Source: an uncultured Lachnospira sp. | GTDB lineage: Bacteria > Bacillota > Clostridia > Lachnospirales > Lachnospiraceae | Length of the DNA stretch: 7,162 nt | NCBI GenBank assembly: GCA_947169835.1 | Contig: CAMVRH010000044.1 | Coordinates: 1 to 7,162, forward strand | Direction: 5' to 3' | Shown: piece by piece, positions 1 to 6,677 of the stretch | How positions within the stretch are numbered: the stretch's first letter is position 1 | How the letters are laid out: each line of letters opens with the position of its first letter | The notes under the pieces: generated by a model | The model's database searches: none | What the model was told of the DNA's origin: nothing | What the model saw: only the letters and a program-made list of their open reading frames with translations | Made by a program: the position numbers and the translations under genes

Positions 1-2
1 GA

Positions 3-251
3 GCAAATCGTGGAGCGAGGATATGTCATGCGAATGAAAATGGTAGAAAGTATCTGGGTATTGGACTGATACCTCAGGCCGGTGTTGCAATAGGTTTGGC
101 GATGATGTGTTCATCGGTCGTTCCAAAGTATGCAAACCAGATAATGGCAGTAGTAGTTTGTGGAACAATTATCTACGAGTTAGTTGGACCAATAGTTACT
201 AAGGTTATGCTAGTAAAAACTGGTGAAATAAAACCAGAAAATAGTAAATAA
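3..251 (+). CDS. Cation:proton antiporter, C-terminal fragment (5' end outside window)
   Basis: An open frame enters from the left edge and stops at TAA 249-251, giving the last 82 residues of a membrane protein. The fragment contains LIPQAGVAIGL (fragment residues 22-32), a motif typical of the last membrane segments of CPA2-type sodium/proton exchangers in Firmicutes, where a GKYLG-like stretch precedes it; here it is RKYLG. A second hydrophobic segment lies at about residues 46-70, with IYELVGPIVTK near its end, followed by a short charged tail (KTGEIKPENSK). Such proteins exchange Na+ or K+ for protons across the cytoplasmic membrane; which ion cannot be read from this fragment. The 33 bases to uvrB hold no terminator, so read-through into the repair genes is possible. 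The family call rests on the motif alone, and the transport core is outside the window. Confidence 0.75.
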   Translation, partial: ANRGARICHANENGRKYLGIGLIPQAGVAIGLAMMCSSVVPKYANQIMAVVVCGTIIYELVGPIVTKVMLVKTGEIKPENSK

Positions 252-267
252 CTATTTAAAAATTTTT

Positions 268-271
268 AGGG
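268..271 (+). promoter_or_regulatory. Weak candidate ribosome binding site of uvrB
   Basis: AGGG lies 13 bases before the ATG at 285 and only one base before an in-frame TTG at 273. The spacing is too short to serve the TTG and rather long for the ATG. I still favour the ATG, because UvrB proteins begin only a few residues before the F-L-x-S-x-(F/Y)-x-P-x-GDQP block. Nothing else in the 252-284 gap resembles a Shine-Dalgarno sequence. The gap also holds a ten-base A5T5 palindrome at 258-267 with no stem long enough for a terminator. Confidence 0.35.
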
Positions 272-284
272 ATTGTTAATAAGT

Positions 285-2267
285 ATGGAATTTAAACTTC
301 ACTCAAAATTTAAACCGACAGGCGACCAGCCTGAAGCTATCGAAAAGTTAGTCGATGGCTTTAAAAAGGGTGAGCAATTCCAGACATTGCTAGGTGTAAC
401 TGGCTCGGGTAAAACATTTACTATGGCAAATGTTATTGAGCAGATACAAAAGCCAACGCTTATTATCGCTCACAATAAAACTTTGGCGGCGCAGCTTTAC
501 GGAGAGTTTAAGGAATTCTTCCCAGAGAATGCAGTTGAGTACTTCGTATCATACTACGATTACTATCAGCCAGAGGCTTACGTTCCTAGCACAGACACTT
601 ACATAGAAAAAGACTCATCCATAAATGACGAGATTGATAAACTTCGCCACTCAGCCACTATGGCTTTGATGGAGAGAAAAGATGTAATTATTATCGCATC
701 AGTTTCTTGTATTTATGGTTTGGGAGATCCAATAGATTATAAGAATATGGTTTTATCTCTTCGCCCAGGAATGGTTTATGACAGAGGAGATGCCATAAGA
801 AAATTAGTTGAGATTCAGTATGACAGAAACGATATGGATTTCACTCGTGGAACATTTAGAGTGCGCGGTGAAAATCTAGAAATCTATCCTGCATCATATG
901 GAGACAGCGCTATCCGCGTCGAATACTTTGACGATGAGATAGATAGAATAGTAGAGTTCGATGTTTTGACAGGTGAGGTTAAAAGAGAACTCGAACACGC
1001 TGCCATCTTTCCTAACTCACACTATGTGACTGCGCCAGATAAATTAGAGCGCGCTATCAAGGCTATAGAGGAAGAGTTGAAGGAGCAGGTTGCGTACTTT
1101 AAATCAGAAGATAAGTTGATTGAGGCTCAGCGTATAGCAGAGCGCACAAATTTCGATATAGAGATGCTAAAGGAAACTGGTTTTTGTAGTGGTGTTGAGA
1201 ACTACTCGCGTCACATGGCAGGCCTTCCTGCAGGCGCTACACCTCACACATTAATCGAGTACTTTGGCGATGACTTTTTAATCATCATTGATGAGTCGCA
1301 TATGACTATTCCACAGATTCGCGGAATGTATAATGGCGACCAAGCTAGAAAGAGCAACTTGGTAGAATACGGCTTTAGGTTGCCTTCGGCAAAGGACAAT
1401 CGTCCTCTTAAGTTTGAAGAGTTTGAGAGTATGATTGACCAGATGATGTTTGTGTCAGCCACTCCTGGTGAGTACGAGGCAGAGCACGAGCTAGACAGAG
1501 CAGAGCAAATCTTAAGACCTACAGGACTACTCGATCCAGAAATAGAAGTTCATCCTATCGAGGGACAGATTGACCATTTGATTGCAGCTATCAACCGTGA
1601 GACTGAAAAAGGCAATAAAGTTTTAGTTACAACATTAACTAAGAAGATGGCTGAAGATTTGACGGACTATATGAAGGAAGTTGGAATTAGAGTTCGCTAT
1701 CTTCACTCAGATATAGACACGCTAGAGCGTACAGAAATTGTTAGGGATATGAGACTTGATGTGTTTGACGTTTTAGTTGGTATCAACCTTCTTCGTGAGG
1801 GACTAGATATTCCAGAAATTTCGCTCGTTGCAATATTAGACGCCGACAAAGAAGGTTTCCTTCGTTCGGAGACATCGCTCATTCAGACTGTTGGACGTGC
1901 TGCTAGAAACTCGGAAGGTCATGTTATAATGTACGCAGACGAAATCACAGATTCTATGAAGAATGCGATAGATGAGACAAACAGAAGACGTGCTCTTCAA
2001 ATGAAGTATAATGAGGAACACGGAATCACACCTGAGACTATCCAAAAAGAAGTGCGTGATTTGATTAGCATTTCGAAGCAGGTGGATAAACAGATAAATG
2101 ATATAGAAAAAGATCCTGAGTCTATGGATCGAAAAGAAATAGAAGAACTAATTAATAAAGTTAAGAGAAGAATGGACCAAGCAGCAGCAGACTTAGATTT
2201 CGAGACTGCTATTGAGATGAGAGATAGACTAACCACTCTTAAGACAGAATTGGAGAAGATGGATTAG
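285..2267 (+). CDS. uvrB: Excinuclease ABC subunit B (UvrB)
   Basis: UvrB is the damage-verifying helicase-like subunit of nucleotide excision repair. UvrA loads it onto DNA, it probes the lesion with its beta-hairpin, and it then recruits UvrC for the two incisions. The 660-residue product matches the usual family length (about 655-675). Visible in order: the N-terminal PTGDQPEAI block (11-19), Walker A GVTGSGKT (37-44), the beta-hairpin [11 protein letters not shown] (91-101), the TRGTFRVRG segment of the UvrA-interacting domain (188-196), Walker B DESH (336-339), SATP (391-394), helicase motif [10 protein letters not shown] (534-541) and a C-terminal UVR domain (about 620-655) that contacts UvrC and UvrA. 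All key residues are present and the frame is intact. The frame extends upstream to TTG 273, adding four residues (MLIS), but ATG 285 fits family alignments better. The TAG stop is followed at once by the uvrA ATG. No Bacillus- or Clostridium-type LexA box is visible just upstream. Confidence 0.98.
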   Translation: MEFKLHSKFKPTGDQPEAIEKLVDGFKKGEQFQTLLGVTGSGKTFTMANVIEQIQKPTLIIAHNKTLAAQLYGEFKEFFPENAVEYFVSYYDYYQPEAYVPSTDTYIEKDSSINDEIDKLRHSATMALMERKDVIIIASVSCIYGLGDPIDYKNMVLSLRPGMVYDRGDAIRKLVEIQYDRNDMDFTRGTFRVRGENLEIYPASYGDSAIRVEYFDDEIDRIVEFDVLTGEVKRELEHAAIFPNSHYVTAPDKLERAIKAIEEELKEQVAYFKSEDKLIEAQRIAERTNFDIEMLKETGFCSGVENYSRHMAGLPAGATPHTLIEYFGDDFLIIIDESHMTIPQIRGMYNGDQARKSNLVEYGFRLPSAKDNRPLKFEEFESMIDQMMFVSATPGEYEAEHELDRAEQILRPTGLLDPEIEVHPIEGQIDHLIAAINRETEKGNKVLVTTLTKKMAEDLTDYMKEVGIRVRYLHSDIDTLERTEIVRDMRLDVFDVLVGINLLREGLDIPEISLVAILDADKEGFLRSETSLIQTVGRAARNSEGHVIMYADEITDSMKNAIDETNRRRALQMKYNEEHGITPETIQKEVRDLISISKQVDKQINDIEKDPESMDRKEIEELINKVKRRMDQAAADLDFETAIEMRDRLTTLKTELEKMD

Positions 2268-5150
2268 ATGGCAAGTAAGTACATAAAAATTAAAGGAGCA
2301 AAAGAGCATAACCTAAAGAAGATTAATGTAAACATACCTCGTGATAAGTTTACAGTAGTGACAGGACTTTCAGGTTCTGGTAAATCTTCGCTTGCTTTTG
2401 ATACGGTTTATGCTGAAGGTCAGAGACGCTACATGGAGTCTCTCTCTTCGTATGCCAGACAGTTCCTTGGCCAAATGGAAAAGCCATCGGTGGAGAGTAT
2501 CGAAGGATTGCCACCAGCCATTTCTATTGACCAAAAATCGACCAACAAAAACCCAAGATCTACAGTTGGAACAGTGACAGAGATTTATGATTATCTCCGT
2601 CTTTTGTATGCGCGAATCGGTATACCTCACTGTCCAAACTGCGGCAAAGAAATCAAAAAACAAACTATCGATGAAATAATAGATCAAATCTTAAAGATGG
2701 AAGATGGCACAAAGTTTATGGTGCTAGCTCCTGTCGTTCGTGGAAAGAAAGGTCGCCACGAAAAGGTACTAGACAGCGCAAAGAAAGCTGGCTATGTAAG
2801 AGCCGTAGTGAACGGTGAAGTGTTGATGTTAGAAGATGACATCACTCTAGATAAAAATATAAAGAACAATATCGACATAGTAATAGATAGATTAAGTATT
2901 AGAGATGGAATAAAGCAACGTCTTACAGATTCAGTTGAGACTGCTCTTAAACTAGCAAAAGGTCTAGTTGTAATTGAAAAGATAACTAAAGCTAAAAAGA
3001 CAGAAGAAAAGAAGAAGGCTCTAACTAATACTAACGATAATGAAAACAGAACAATGTATTCTCAGAACTTTGCTTGTATGGATTGTGGAATTAGTATTGA
3101 TGAGATCCAGCCTAGAAGTTTCTCATTTAATAATCCATTTGGCGCATGCCCAGAATGTTCGGGTCTTGGATTTAAGCAGGAGTTTGATTTAGATTTAATG
3201 ATTCCTGACAGAAGCCTTAGCATCAATGAAGGTGCGCTTCAGGTTATGGGTTGGCAGAATGCCAAAAACAAAGGAAGTTACAACCATCAGGTGCTAGTAG
3301 GACTGGCAGAGAAATATGGTTTTGATTTGGACACTCCATTTGAGAAGTATCCAAAGAAAATACAGGACATAATTATTAATGGTACAAAGGGCGAAGAGTT
3401 TGACGTGGAATACACATCGCGTCGTGGTTCAGGAATGTATCGCTTCGCCTTCGAGGGATTAATCGAAACCACAAAGAGAAGATACCGAGAAGCTTGGAAC
3501 ACAAGAATGAAACTAGCATACGAGGAGTACATGAGTGTGACTCCATGTCCAGTGTGCCAGGGACAAAGACTTAAGAAAGAATCTCTAGCGGTGACTGTTG
3601 GAGATAAAAATATTTTTGAATTCACAGAGCTACCTGTCAGAGATAGCATTGAATATATTGATAGAACAAAACTAAACAGCACACAGAAAAAGATTGGTGC
3701 TGAGATTATAAAGGAAGTTAAGGGTAGACTACAGTTCTTGCAGGACGTGGGACTAGAGTACCTTACACTTTCTCGTGCCACAGGAACTTTGTCTGGTGGA
3801 GAGGCACAACGAATTAGACTTGCCACACAGATTGGTTCAGGACTAGTGGGTGTAGCTTACATTATGGATGAGCCAAGTATCGGTCTTCATCAAAATGATA
3901 ATGCGAAACTTCTAAAGACATTAAAGAAACTTAAAGATATTGGAAACACTTTGGTTGTGGTTGAGCACGACGAAGAAACAATGCGAGCAGCAGACCACAT
4001 CATAGATATTGGACCACGAGCTGGACTACACGGTGGTAAGGTTGTGGCCGAAGGAAAAGTGGAAGACATTATTGCGAATCCAAAGTCTTTGACGGGGCAG
4101 TACTTAAGCGGCGAGAAAAAGATTAAGATTCCAAAGATTAGGAGAAAGCCAACAGGCTATCTCGAGGTTAAGGGTGCGCAGGAGAACAACTTAAAAGAAA
4201 TAGATGTGAAATTCCCACTTGGAGTTTTCACTTGTGTTACTGGTGTGTCAGGTTCTGGTAAGAGTTCGCTAGTTAATGAGATTCTTTACAAGAGACTAGC
4301 AAAGGACCTTAACCGTGCGCAGACTAGACCGGGCAAGCACAAAGGAATAGAGGGAGAAGAGGCGCTAGATAAGATTATAAATATCGACCAGTCGCCTATC
4401 GGTAGAACTCCTCGTTCTAACCCTGCCACATACACCGGAATGTTTGATCAAATCCGTGATCTGTTTGCTGCGACAAAGGATGCAAAAGAGCGCGGCTACA
4501 AAAAAGGACGTTTTAGTTTTAACGTAAAAGGCGGACGATGCGAAGCATGTTCAGGAGATGGAATTTTGAAAGTGGAGATGCACTTCCTTCCTGATGTTTA
4601 CGTGCCTTGTGAAGTTTGTGGCGGAAAGAGATATAACAGAGAAACTCTTGAAGTTAAATACAAGGGTAAGAATATATACGAAGTACTTGAGATGACAGTG
4701 GAAGAGGCTATGAAGTTCTTCCAGAACGTTCCAAAGATTTATTCGAAGGTAAAGACTTTGTATGATGTGGGACTAGGCTACATTAAACTTGGTCAGCCAT
4801 CTACTACTTTGTCGGGCGGTGAAGCACAACGTATTAAGTTAGCTACTGAACTTTCAAAGAGAAGTACAGGTAGAACCATTTACATTTTAGATGAGCCTAC
4901 TACAGGACTTCACTTCTCAGACGTTCACAAGCTTGTTAAGATTTTGCACACGTTAGTGGAAGGTGGAAACACGGTAGTTGTAATTGAGCATAACTTAGAT
5001 GTGATAAAATGCGCCGATTACATTATCGATATGGGACCTGACGGAGGAGACAGAGGTGGAACTGTGGTAGTGAGCGGAACACCGGAGGAAGTGGCTAAAC
5101 ACAAGACAAGTTACACAGCAAAATACATAAGGAAAGAATTGAAAAAATAA
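2268..5150 (+). CDS. uvrA: Excinuclease ABC subunit A (UvrA)
   Basis: UvrA is the dimeric ABC-type ATPase that first detects helix-distorting lesions and delivers UvrB to them. The product has 960 residues, slightly longer than the usual 940-955. The first ATPase half has Walker [10 protein letters not shown] (33-41), signature LSGGEAQ (508-514), Walker B YIMDEPS (531-537) and the switch His in VEHD (565-568). The second half has Walker [10 protein letters not shown] (659-667), signature LSGGEAQ (848-854), [10 protein letters not shown] (873-882) and IEHN (906-909). Zinc ligand pairs are complete: C122/C125, C270/C273 with C294/C297, C427/C430, and the C-terminal module C758/C761 with C781/C784, which carries the GDG and MHFLPD segment needed for DNA binding. 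A charged, Lys-rich insert of about 16-20 residues lies near 238-262, before the C270 zinc module. ATG 2268 is the base after the uvrB stop; GGAG at 2252-2255 inside uvrB, 12 bases upstream, is the likely ribosome binding site. The two are surely co-transcribed and probably translationally coupled. Confidence 0.98.
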   Translation: MASKYIKIKGAKEHNLKKINVNIPRDKFTVVTGLSGSGKSSLAFDTVYAEGQRRYMESLSSYARQFLGQMEKPSVESIEGLPPAISIDQKSTNKNPRSTVGTVTEIYDYLRLLYARIGIPHCPNCGKEIKKQTIDEIIDQILKMEDGTKFMVLAPVVRGKKGRHEKVLDSAKKAGYVRAVVNGEVLMLEDDITLDKNIKNNIDIVIDRLSIRDGIKQRLTDSVETALKLAKGLVVIEKITKAKKTEEKKKALTNTNDNENRTMYSQNFACMDCGISIDEIQPRSFSFNNPFGACPECSGLGFKQEFDLDLMIPDRSLSINEGALQVMGWQNAKNKGSYNHQVLVGLAEKYGFDLDTPFEKYPKKIQDIIINGTKGEEFDVEYTSRRGSGMYRFAFEGLIETTKRRYREAWNTRMKLAYEEYMSVTPCPVCQGQRLKKESLAVTVGDKNIFEFTELPVRDSIEYIDRTKLNSTQKKIGAEIIKEVKGRLQFLQDVGLEYLTLSRATGTLSGGEAQRIRLATQIGSGLVGVAYIMDEPSIGLHQNDNAKLLKTLKKLKDIGNTLVVVEHDEETMRAADHIIDIGPRAGLHGGKVVAEGKVEDIIANPKSLTGQYLSGEKKIKIPKIRRKPTGYLEVKGAQENNLKEIDVKFPLGVFTCVTGVSGSGKSSLVNEILYKRLAKDLNRAQTRPGKHKGIEGEEALDKIINIDQSPIGRTPRSNPATYTGMFDQIRDLFAATKDAKERGYKKGRFSFNVKGGRCEACSGDGILKVEMHFLPDVYVPCEVCGGKRYNRETLEVKYKGKNIYEVLEMTVEEAMKFFQNVPKIYSKVKTLYDVGLGYIKLGQPSTTLSGGEAQRIKLATELSKRSTGRTIYILDEPTTGLHFSDVHKLVKILHTLVEGGNTVVVIEHNLDVIKCADYIIDMGPDGGDRGGTVVVSGTPEEVAKHKTSYTAKYIRKELKK
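2979..3053 (+). other. Lys/Asn-rich insert within UvrA (residues 238-262)
   Basis: Between the conserved KGLVVIE strand and the YSQNFAC start of the zinc module, this UvrA has about 28 residues. As I recall them, E. coli UvrA has about 12 there and B. subtilis UvrA fewer. The segment is rich in Lys, Glu, Asn and Thr, looks disordered, and is in frame. It probably forms a longer surface loop. The E. coli and B. subtilis comparison is from memory and not an alignment. Confidence 0.6.
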
Positions 5151-5174
5151 AGTATACTTATATAGAAGAAAAAG

Positions 5175-5181
5175 AAGGAAG
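5175..5181 (+). promoter_or_regulatory. Ribosome binding site for the SGNH-like gene
   Basis: AAGGAAG ends 10 bases before ATG 5192 and supports that start over the second in-frame ATG at 5222, which has no purine-rich GGAG-type site before it. The 41-base gap from uvrA also contains a ten-base perfect palindrome, AAGTATACTT (5150-5159), overlapping the final A of the uvrA stop codon. It is too short for a terminator stem. Confidence 0.55.
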
Positions 5182-5191
5182 ATAAGATTAA

Positions 5192-5965
5192 ATGGATAGA
5201 GAAGATAGAGCAAAAAAAGTAATGTATCAAAGAATTGTGCTAGGCATATTTGCAGTGCTAGTAGTGATTGCTATTATTGTGGGAATCAGATCTTGCGCTA
5301 CCAAAGATGACAGCGCAAAAACTACTACAGTAAAAGCCACCAAGGCACCAACCACTAAAGAAACTACTACCAAAAAGGTGAAAGAACCTAAAGTAGCCAT
5401 CATAGGTGAGTGTTATGTAGAAGATTTTGAAAATTACTGCAAAGACTTGCTACCAAAGAAAACACTTTACGTATATAAAATAGGTGTACTAACTGGAGCA
5501 TTGATAAATGACAAGTATCTAAACTACCAGGGAAATACATATACAGCTGAAGAGAGAGTAGCACTCTATAAACCAGATCAGTTATTCTTCCTAGTTGGAA
5601 TGAATGAGACAGAAAATGACACACCACAAATTACAGTGAAACATTTCGACACTATGATTAAAGACATCAAAGGTGTAAGTCCAAATCTAAAAGCAGTTAT
5701 CTGTTCGCTTCCTCCGGTAGCCAAAGACGGACTAGATGGATACGGAACAAATGCACAGATTAGAAATTACAATGAAAAGATAAAAGCATATTGCGACAAG
5801 ACAGATGGAGTAGATTATCTAGACATTAGAGACATTATGGAAGATGAGAACGGCAAACTTAGTAAAGAAGCCAATCCAGGTGATGGAGCTCACTGGCAGA
5901 TATCTACTACCAAGGAAGTTGCAAAACGCATAAAAGAAAAATCAGACGAATTGAAATATAAGTAA
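5192..5965 (+). CDS. Membrane-anchored SGNH/GDSL-hydrolase-like protein with Cys at the nucleophile position
   Basis: The 257-residue product starts with a short charged stretch (DREDRAKK), then one hydrophobic segment (about 14-33) with no clear signal peptidase site, so it is probably an uncleaved signal anchor with the bulk outside the cell. A Thr/Lys-rich spacer (about 39-67) follows, then a domain with SGNH hydrolase landmarks in the right order: VAIIGEC (68-74) where block I normally reads GDS, Gly98 in YKIG as a possible block II glycine, GMNE (136-139) matching block III GxND, and DGAHW (231-235) supplying the Asp-x-x-His of block V. SGNH enzymes are esterases, often acting on acetylated cell-wall or surface polysaccharides. 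Here the Ser is Cys74 and the Asp before it is Glu73, so activity is uncertain. Cys35 follows IRS, but the Arg makes a lipobox unlikely. The 13 bases to the next gene suggest co-transcription with it. The fold assignment is motif-based; substrate is unknown. Confidence 0.72.
   Translation: MDREDRAKKVMYQRIVLGIFAVLVVIAIIVGIRSCATKDDSAKTTTVKATKAPTTKETTTKKVKEPKVAIIGECYVEDFENYCKDLLPKKTLYVYKIGVLTGALINDKYLNYQGNTYTAEERVALYKPDQLFFLVGMNETENDTPQITVKHFDTMIKDIKGVSPNLKAVICSLPPVAKDGLDGYGTNAQIRNYNEKIKAYCDKTDGVDYLDIRDIMEDENGKLSKEANPGDGAHWQISTTKEVAKRIKEKSDELKYK
5306..5392 (+). other. Thr/Lys-rich low-complexity linker (residues 39-67)
   Basis: This stretch of the SGNH-like protein is built almost wholly from Thr, Lys, Ala, Pro, Asp and Glu, with runs of ACT and ACC codons (TTTVKATKAPTTKETTTKK). 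It is most likely a flexible spacer carrying the domain away from the membrane through the cell wall. Such spacers are common in surface proteins of Gram-positive bacteria. It is not a strict nucleotide tandem repeat. Confidence 0.7.
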
Positions 5966-5967
5966 AA

Positions 5968-5971
5968 GGAG
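5968..5971 (+). promoter_or_regulatory. Ribosome binding site that fixes the start at 5979
   Basis: GGAG within AAAAGGAGA lies one base before ATG 5973 and seven bases before ATG 5979. Only the second spacing suits initiation, so translation most likely begins at 5979 (MACFLVP) and not at 5973. Confidence 0.8.
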
Positions 5972-5978
5972 AATGATT

Positions 5979-6344
5979 ATGGCTTGTTTTTTAGTACCAA
6001 CAGCTGAAGCAATCATAGCAGGAGTAAGCAAAAAGAGCGTAAAGAAACACGAAAAGAAACAGAGTGGTAAAATACCATTTTCTACAAAGTTAGGATGGCT
6101 AACAAAAATGTCAGCATTTGGCGCTATCCTTCTAGCATTTGAACACGTATGGCATGGAGAGGTTGTGCCTTTCTTCCCATTCCTTACAAACGCAGTTAAT
6201 CCAAAGAGTAGAGCAGAGATGTTTACTGAGATGGCAACTACAGGTGTTCTTATGGCAGCGCTTATCACAGTTGTTTGGATTGGAATGCTAGTGGTAGTTC
6301 ACTTTGCAGAGAAAAAAGCTGCAAAAGAAGTTACTGAGAGTTAG
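5979..6344 (+). CDS. Small membrane protein of unknown function, with a His/Glu cluster
   Basis: The 121-residue product is a conserved-looking hypothetical protein; I know no characterised function for it. It has a hydrophobic N-terminus (MACFLVPTAEAIIAGV), a strongly basic Lys/His stretch (18-31) likely to be cytoplasmic, a first membrane segment of about 45-68 and a second of about 87-109, then a charged tail. Inside or at the edge of the first segment lies FEHVWHGE (54-61), in which Glu55, His56, His59 and Glu61 could together bind a metal ion. I recall similar MACFLVP-type proteins with a WHGE motif in Clostridia, but cannot check this here. It sits 13 bases after the SGNH-like gene and 8 before another small membrane protein gene, with larB next, so co-expression with cofactor synthesis is likely. 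A role in metal or substrate movement is only a guess. Confidence 0.85.
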   Translation: MACFLVPTAEAIIAGVSKKSVKKHEKKQSGKIPFSTKLGWLTKMSAFGAILLAFEHVWHGEVVPFFPFLTNAVNPKSRAEMFTEMATTGVLMAALITVVWIGMLVVVHFAEKKAAKEVTES

Positions 6345-6347
6345 GAG
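6344..6347 (+). promoter_or_regulatory. Ribosome binding site overlapping the preceding stop codon
   Basis: GGAG begins on the last base of the upstream TAG stop (6342-6344) and ends five bases before ATG 6353. This is a strong site, and the overlap suggests coupled translation of the two small membrane proteins. Confidence 0.8.
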
Positions 6348-6352
6348 AAATT

Positions 6353-6676
6353 ATGACATTACTTATTGCAGTATTTGCAGCTATTGTTAGCACAATCATT
6401 TGGTATGTGGGTGCTCCTAAGAGCAGAAAACTATATGTTGGAGTTCTAACTCTTATGTACTGGGGCGCATCTATCATGTGGTTAGCAGATGCCATTATGG
6501 AATACAGAGAACTAGGTGCAAAATATTTTGAGCCTGCGGCAAAGGATATGTTAAACGATTCATTCCTTGGCCTATCGGTAGTAGCACTAGGATTAATCAT
6601 CTGGTTAATCATTTTGCTAATTAAAGATCCTAAGGGCGTTATTAGAAAAGTAGTTAAAGAAGAAACAGAGGATTAG
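6353..6676 (+). CDS. Small three-segment membrane protein of unknown function
   Basis: The 107-residue product has three hydrophobic segments (about 3-20, 27-49 and 71-91) and a short charged C-terminal tail (KDPKGVIRKVVKEETED). The second segment is rich in aromatic and small residues (LMYWGASIMWLADAI) and ends with Asp46 and Glu50. A loop with acidic and basic residues (50-68) precedes the third segment. I do not recognise a named domain or a characterised homologue. The positive-inside rule cannot settle the topology firmly, although the basic KSRK loop after the first segment suggests that this loop is cytoplasmic. The tight spacing with the upstream small membrane gene and with larB, one base downstream, suggests the two membrane proteins form a pair and that their expression is tied to larB. 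Confidence 0.85.
   Translation: MTLLIAVFAAIVSTIIWYVGAPKSRKLYVGVLTLMYWGASIMWLADAIMEYRELGAKYFEPAAKDMLNDSFLGLSVVALGLIIWLIILLIKDPKGVIRKVVKEETED
6668..6671 (+). promoter_or_regulatory. Ribosome binding site of larB, inside the preceding gene
   Basis: GAGG lies six bases before ATG 6678, within the last codons of the upstream membrane protein gene. With a one-base gap between that gene's stop and the larB start, it supports ATG 6678 and translational coupling. Confidence 0.7.
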
Positions 6677-6677
6677 A

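Noticed and set aside
184..211. Possible promoter for uvrB inside the antiporter gene (TTGGAC, 16 bases, TATGCT)
   Set aside because: Only three and four of six bases match the consensus hexamers, and it lies in coding sequence. Too weak to list as a feature.
258..267. AAAAATTTTT palindrome between the antiporter gene and uvrB
   Set aside because: It has no loop and no G/C stem, so it cannot form an intrinsic terminator. Such A/T runs are common in low-GC genomes.
3287..3826. A 179-codon open frame on the minus strand, with hydrophobic stretches
   Set aside because: It lies wholly within uvrA, whose conserved ABC and zinc motifs run through it. It has no recognisable domain and is an antisense shadow.
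5139..5164. Possible promoter between uvrA and the SGNH-like gene (TTGAAA, TATACT, TATATA)
   Set aside because: The spacers from TTGAAA to the two -10-like hexamers are 8 and 14 bases, both too short, and no other -35-like hexamer lies at 16-18 bases. The A/T-rich sequence makes chance matches likely.
5285..5302. Lipobox-like IRSC before the Thr/Lys linker of the SGNH-like protein
   Set aside because: An Arg at position -2 of the Cys is not accepted in typical lipoboxes, so a signal anchor is more likely than a lipoprotein.
5979..6676. The two small membrane proteins as CbiM/CbiN- or NikM-type nickel transporter parts
   Set aside because: The N-termini lack the Met-His-Ile-Pro start of CbiM/NikM proteins, both proteins are too short for CbiM, and I see no CbiN-like features. 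The nickel link stays a context-only idea.
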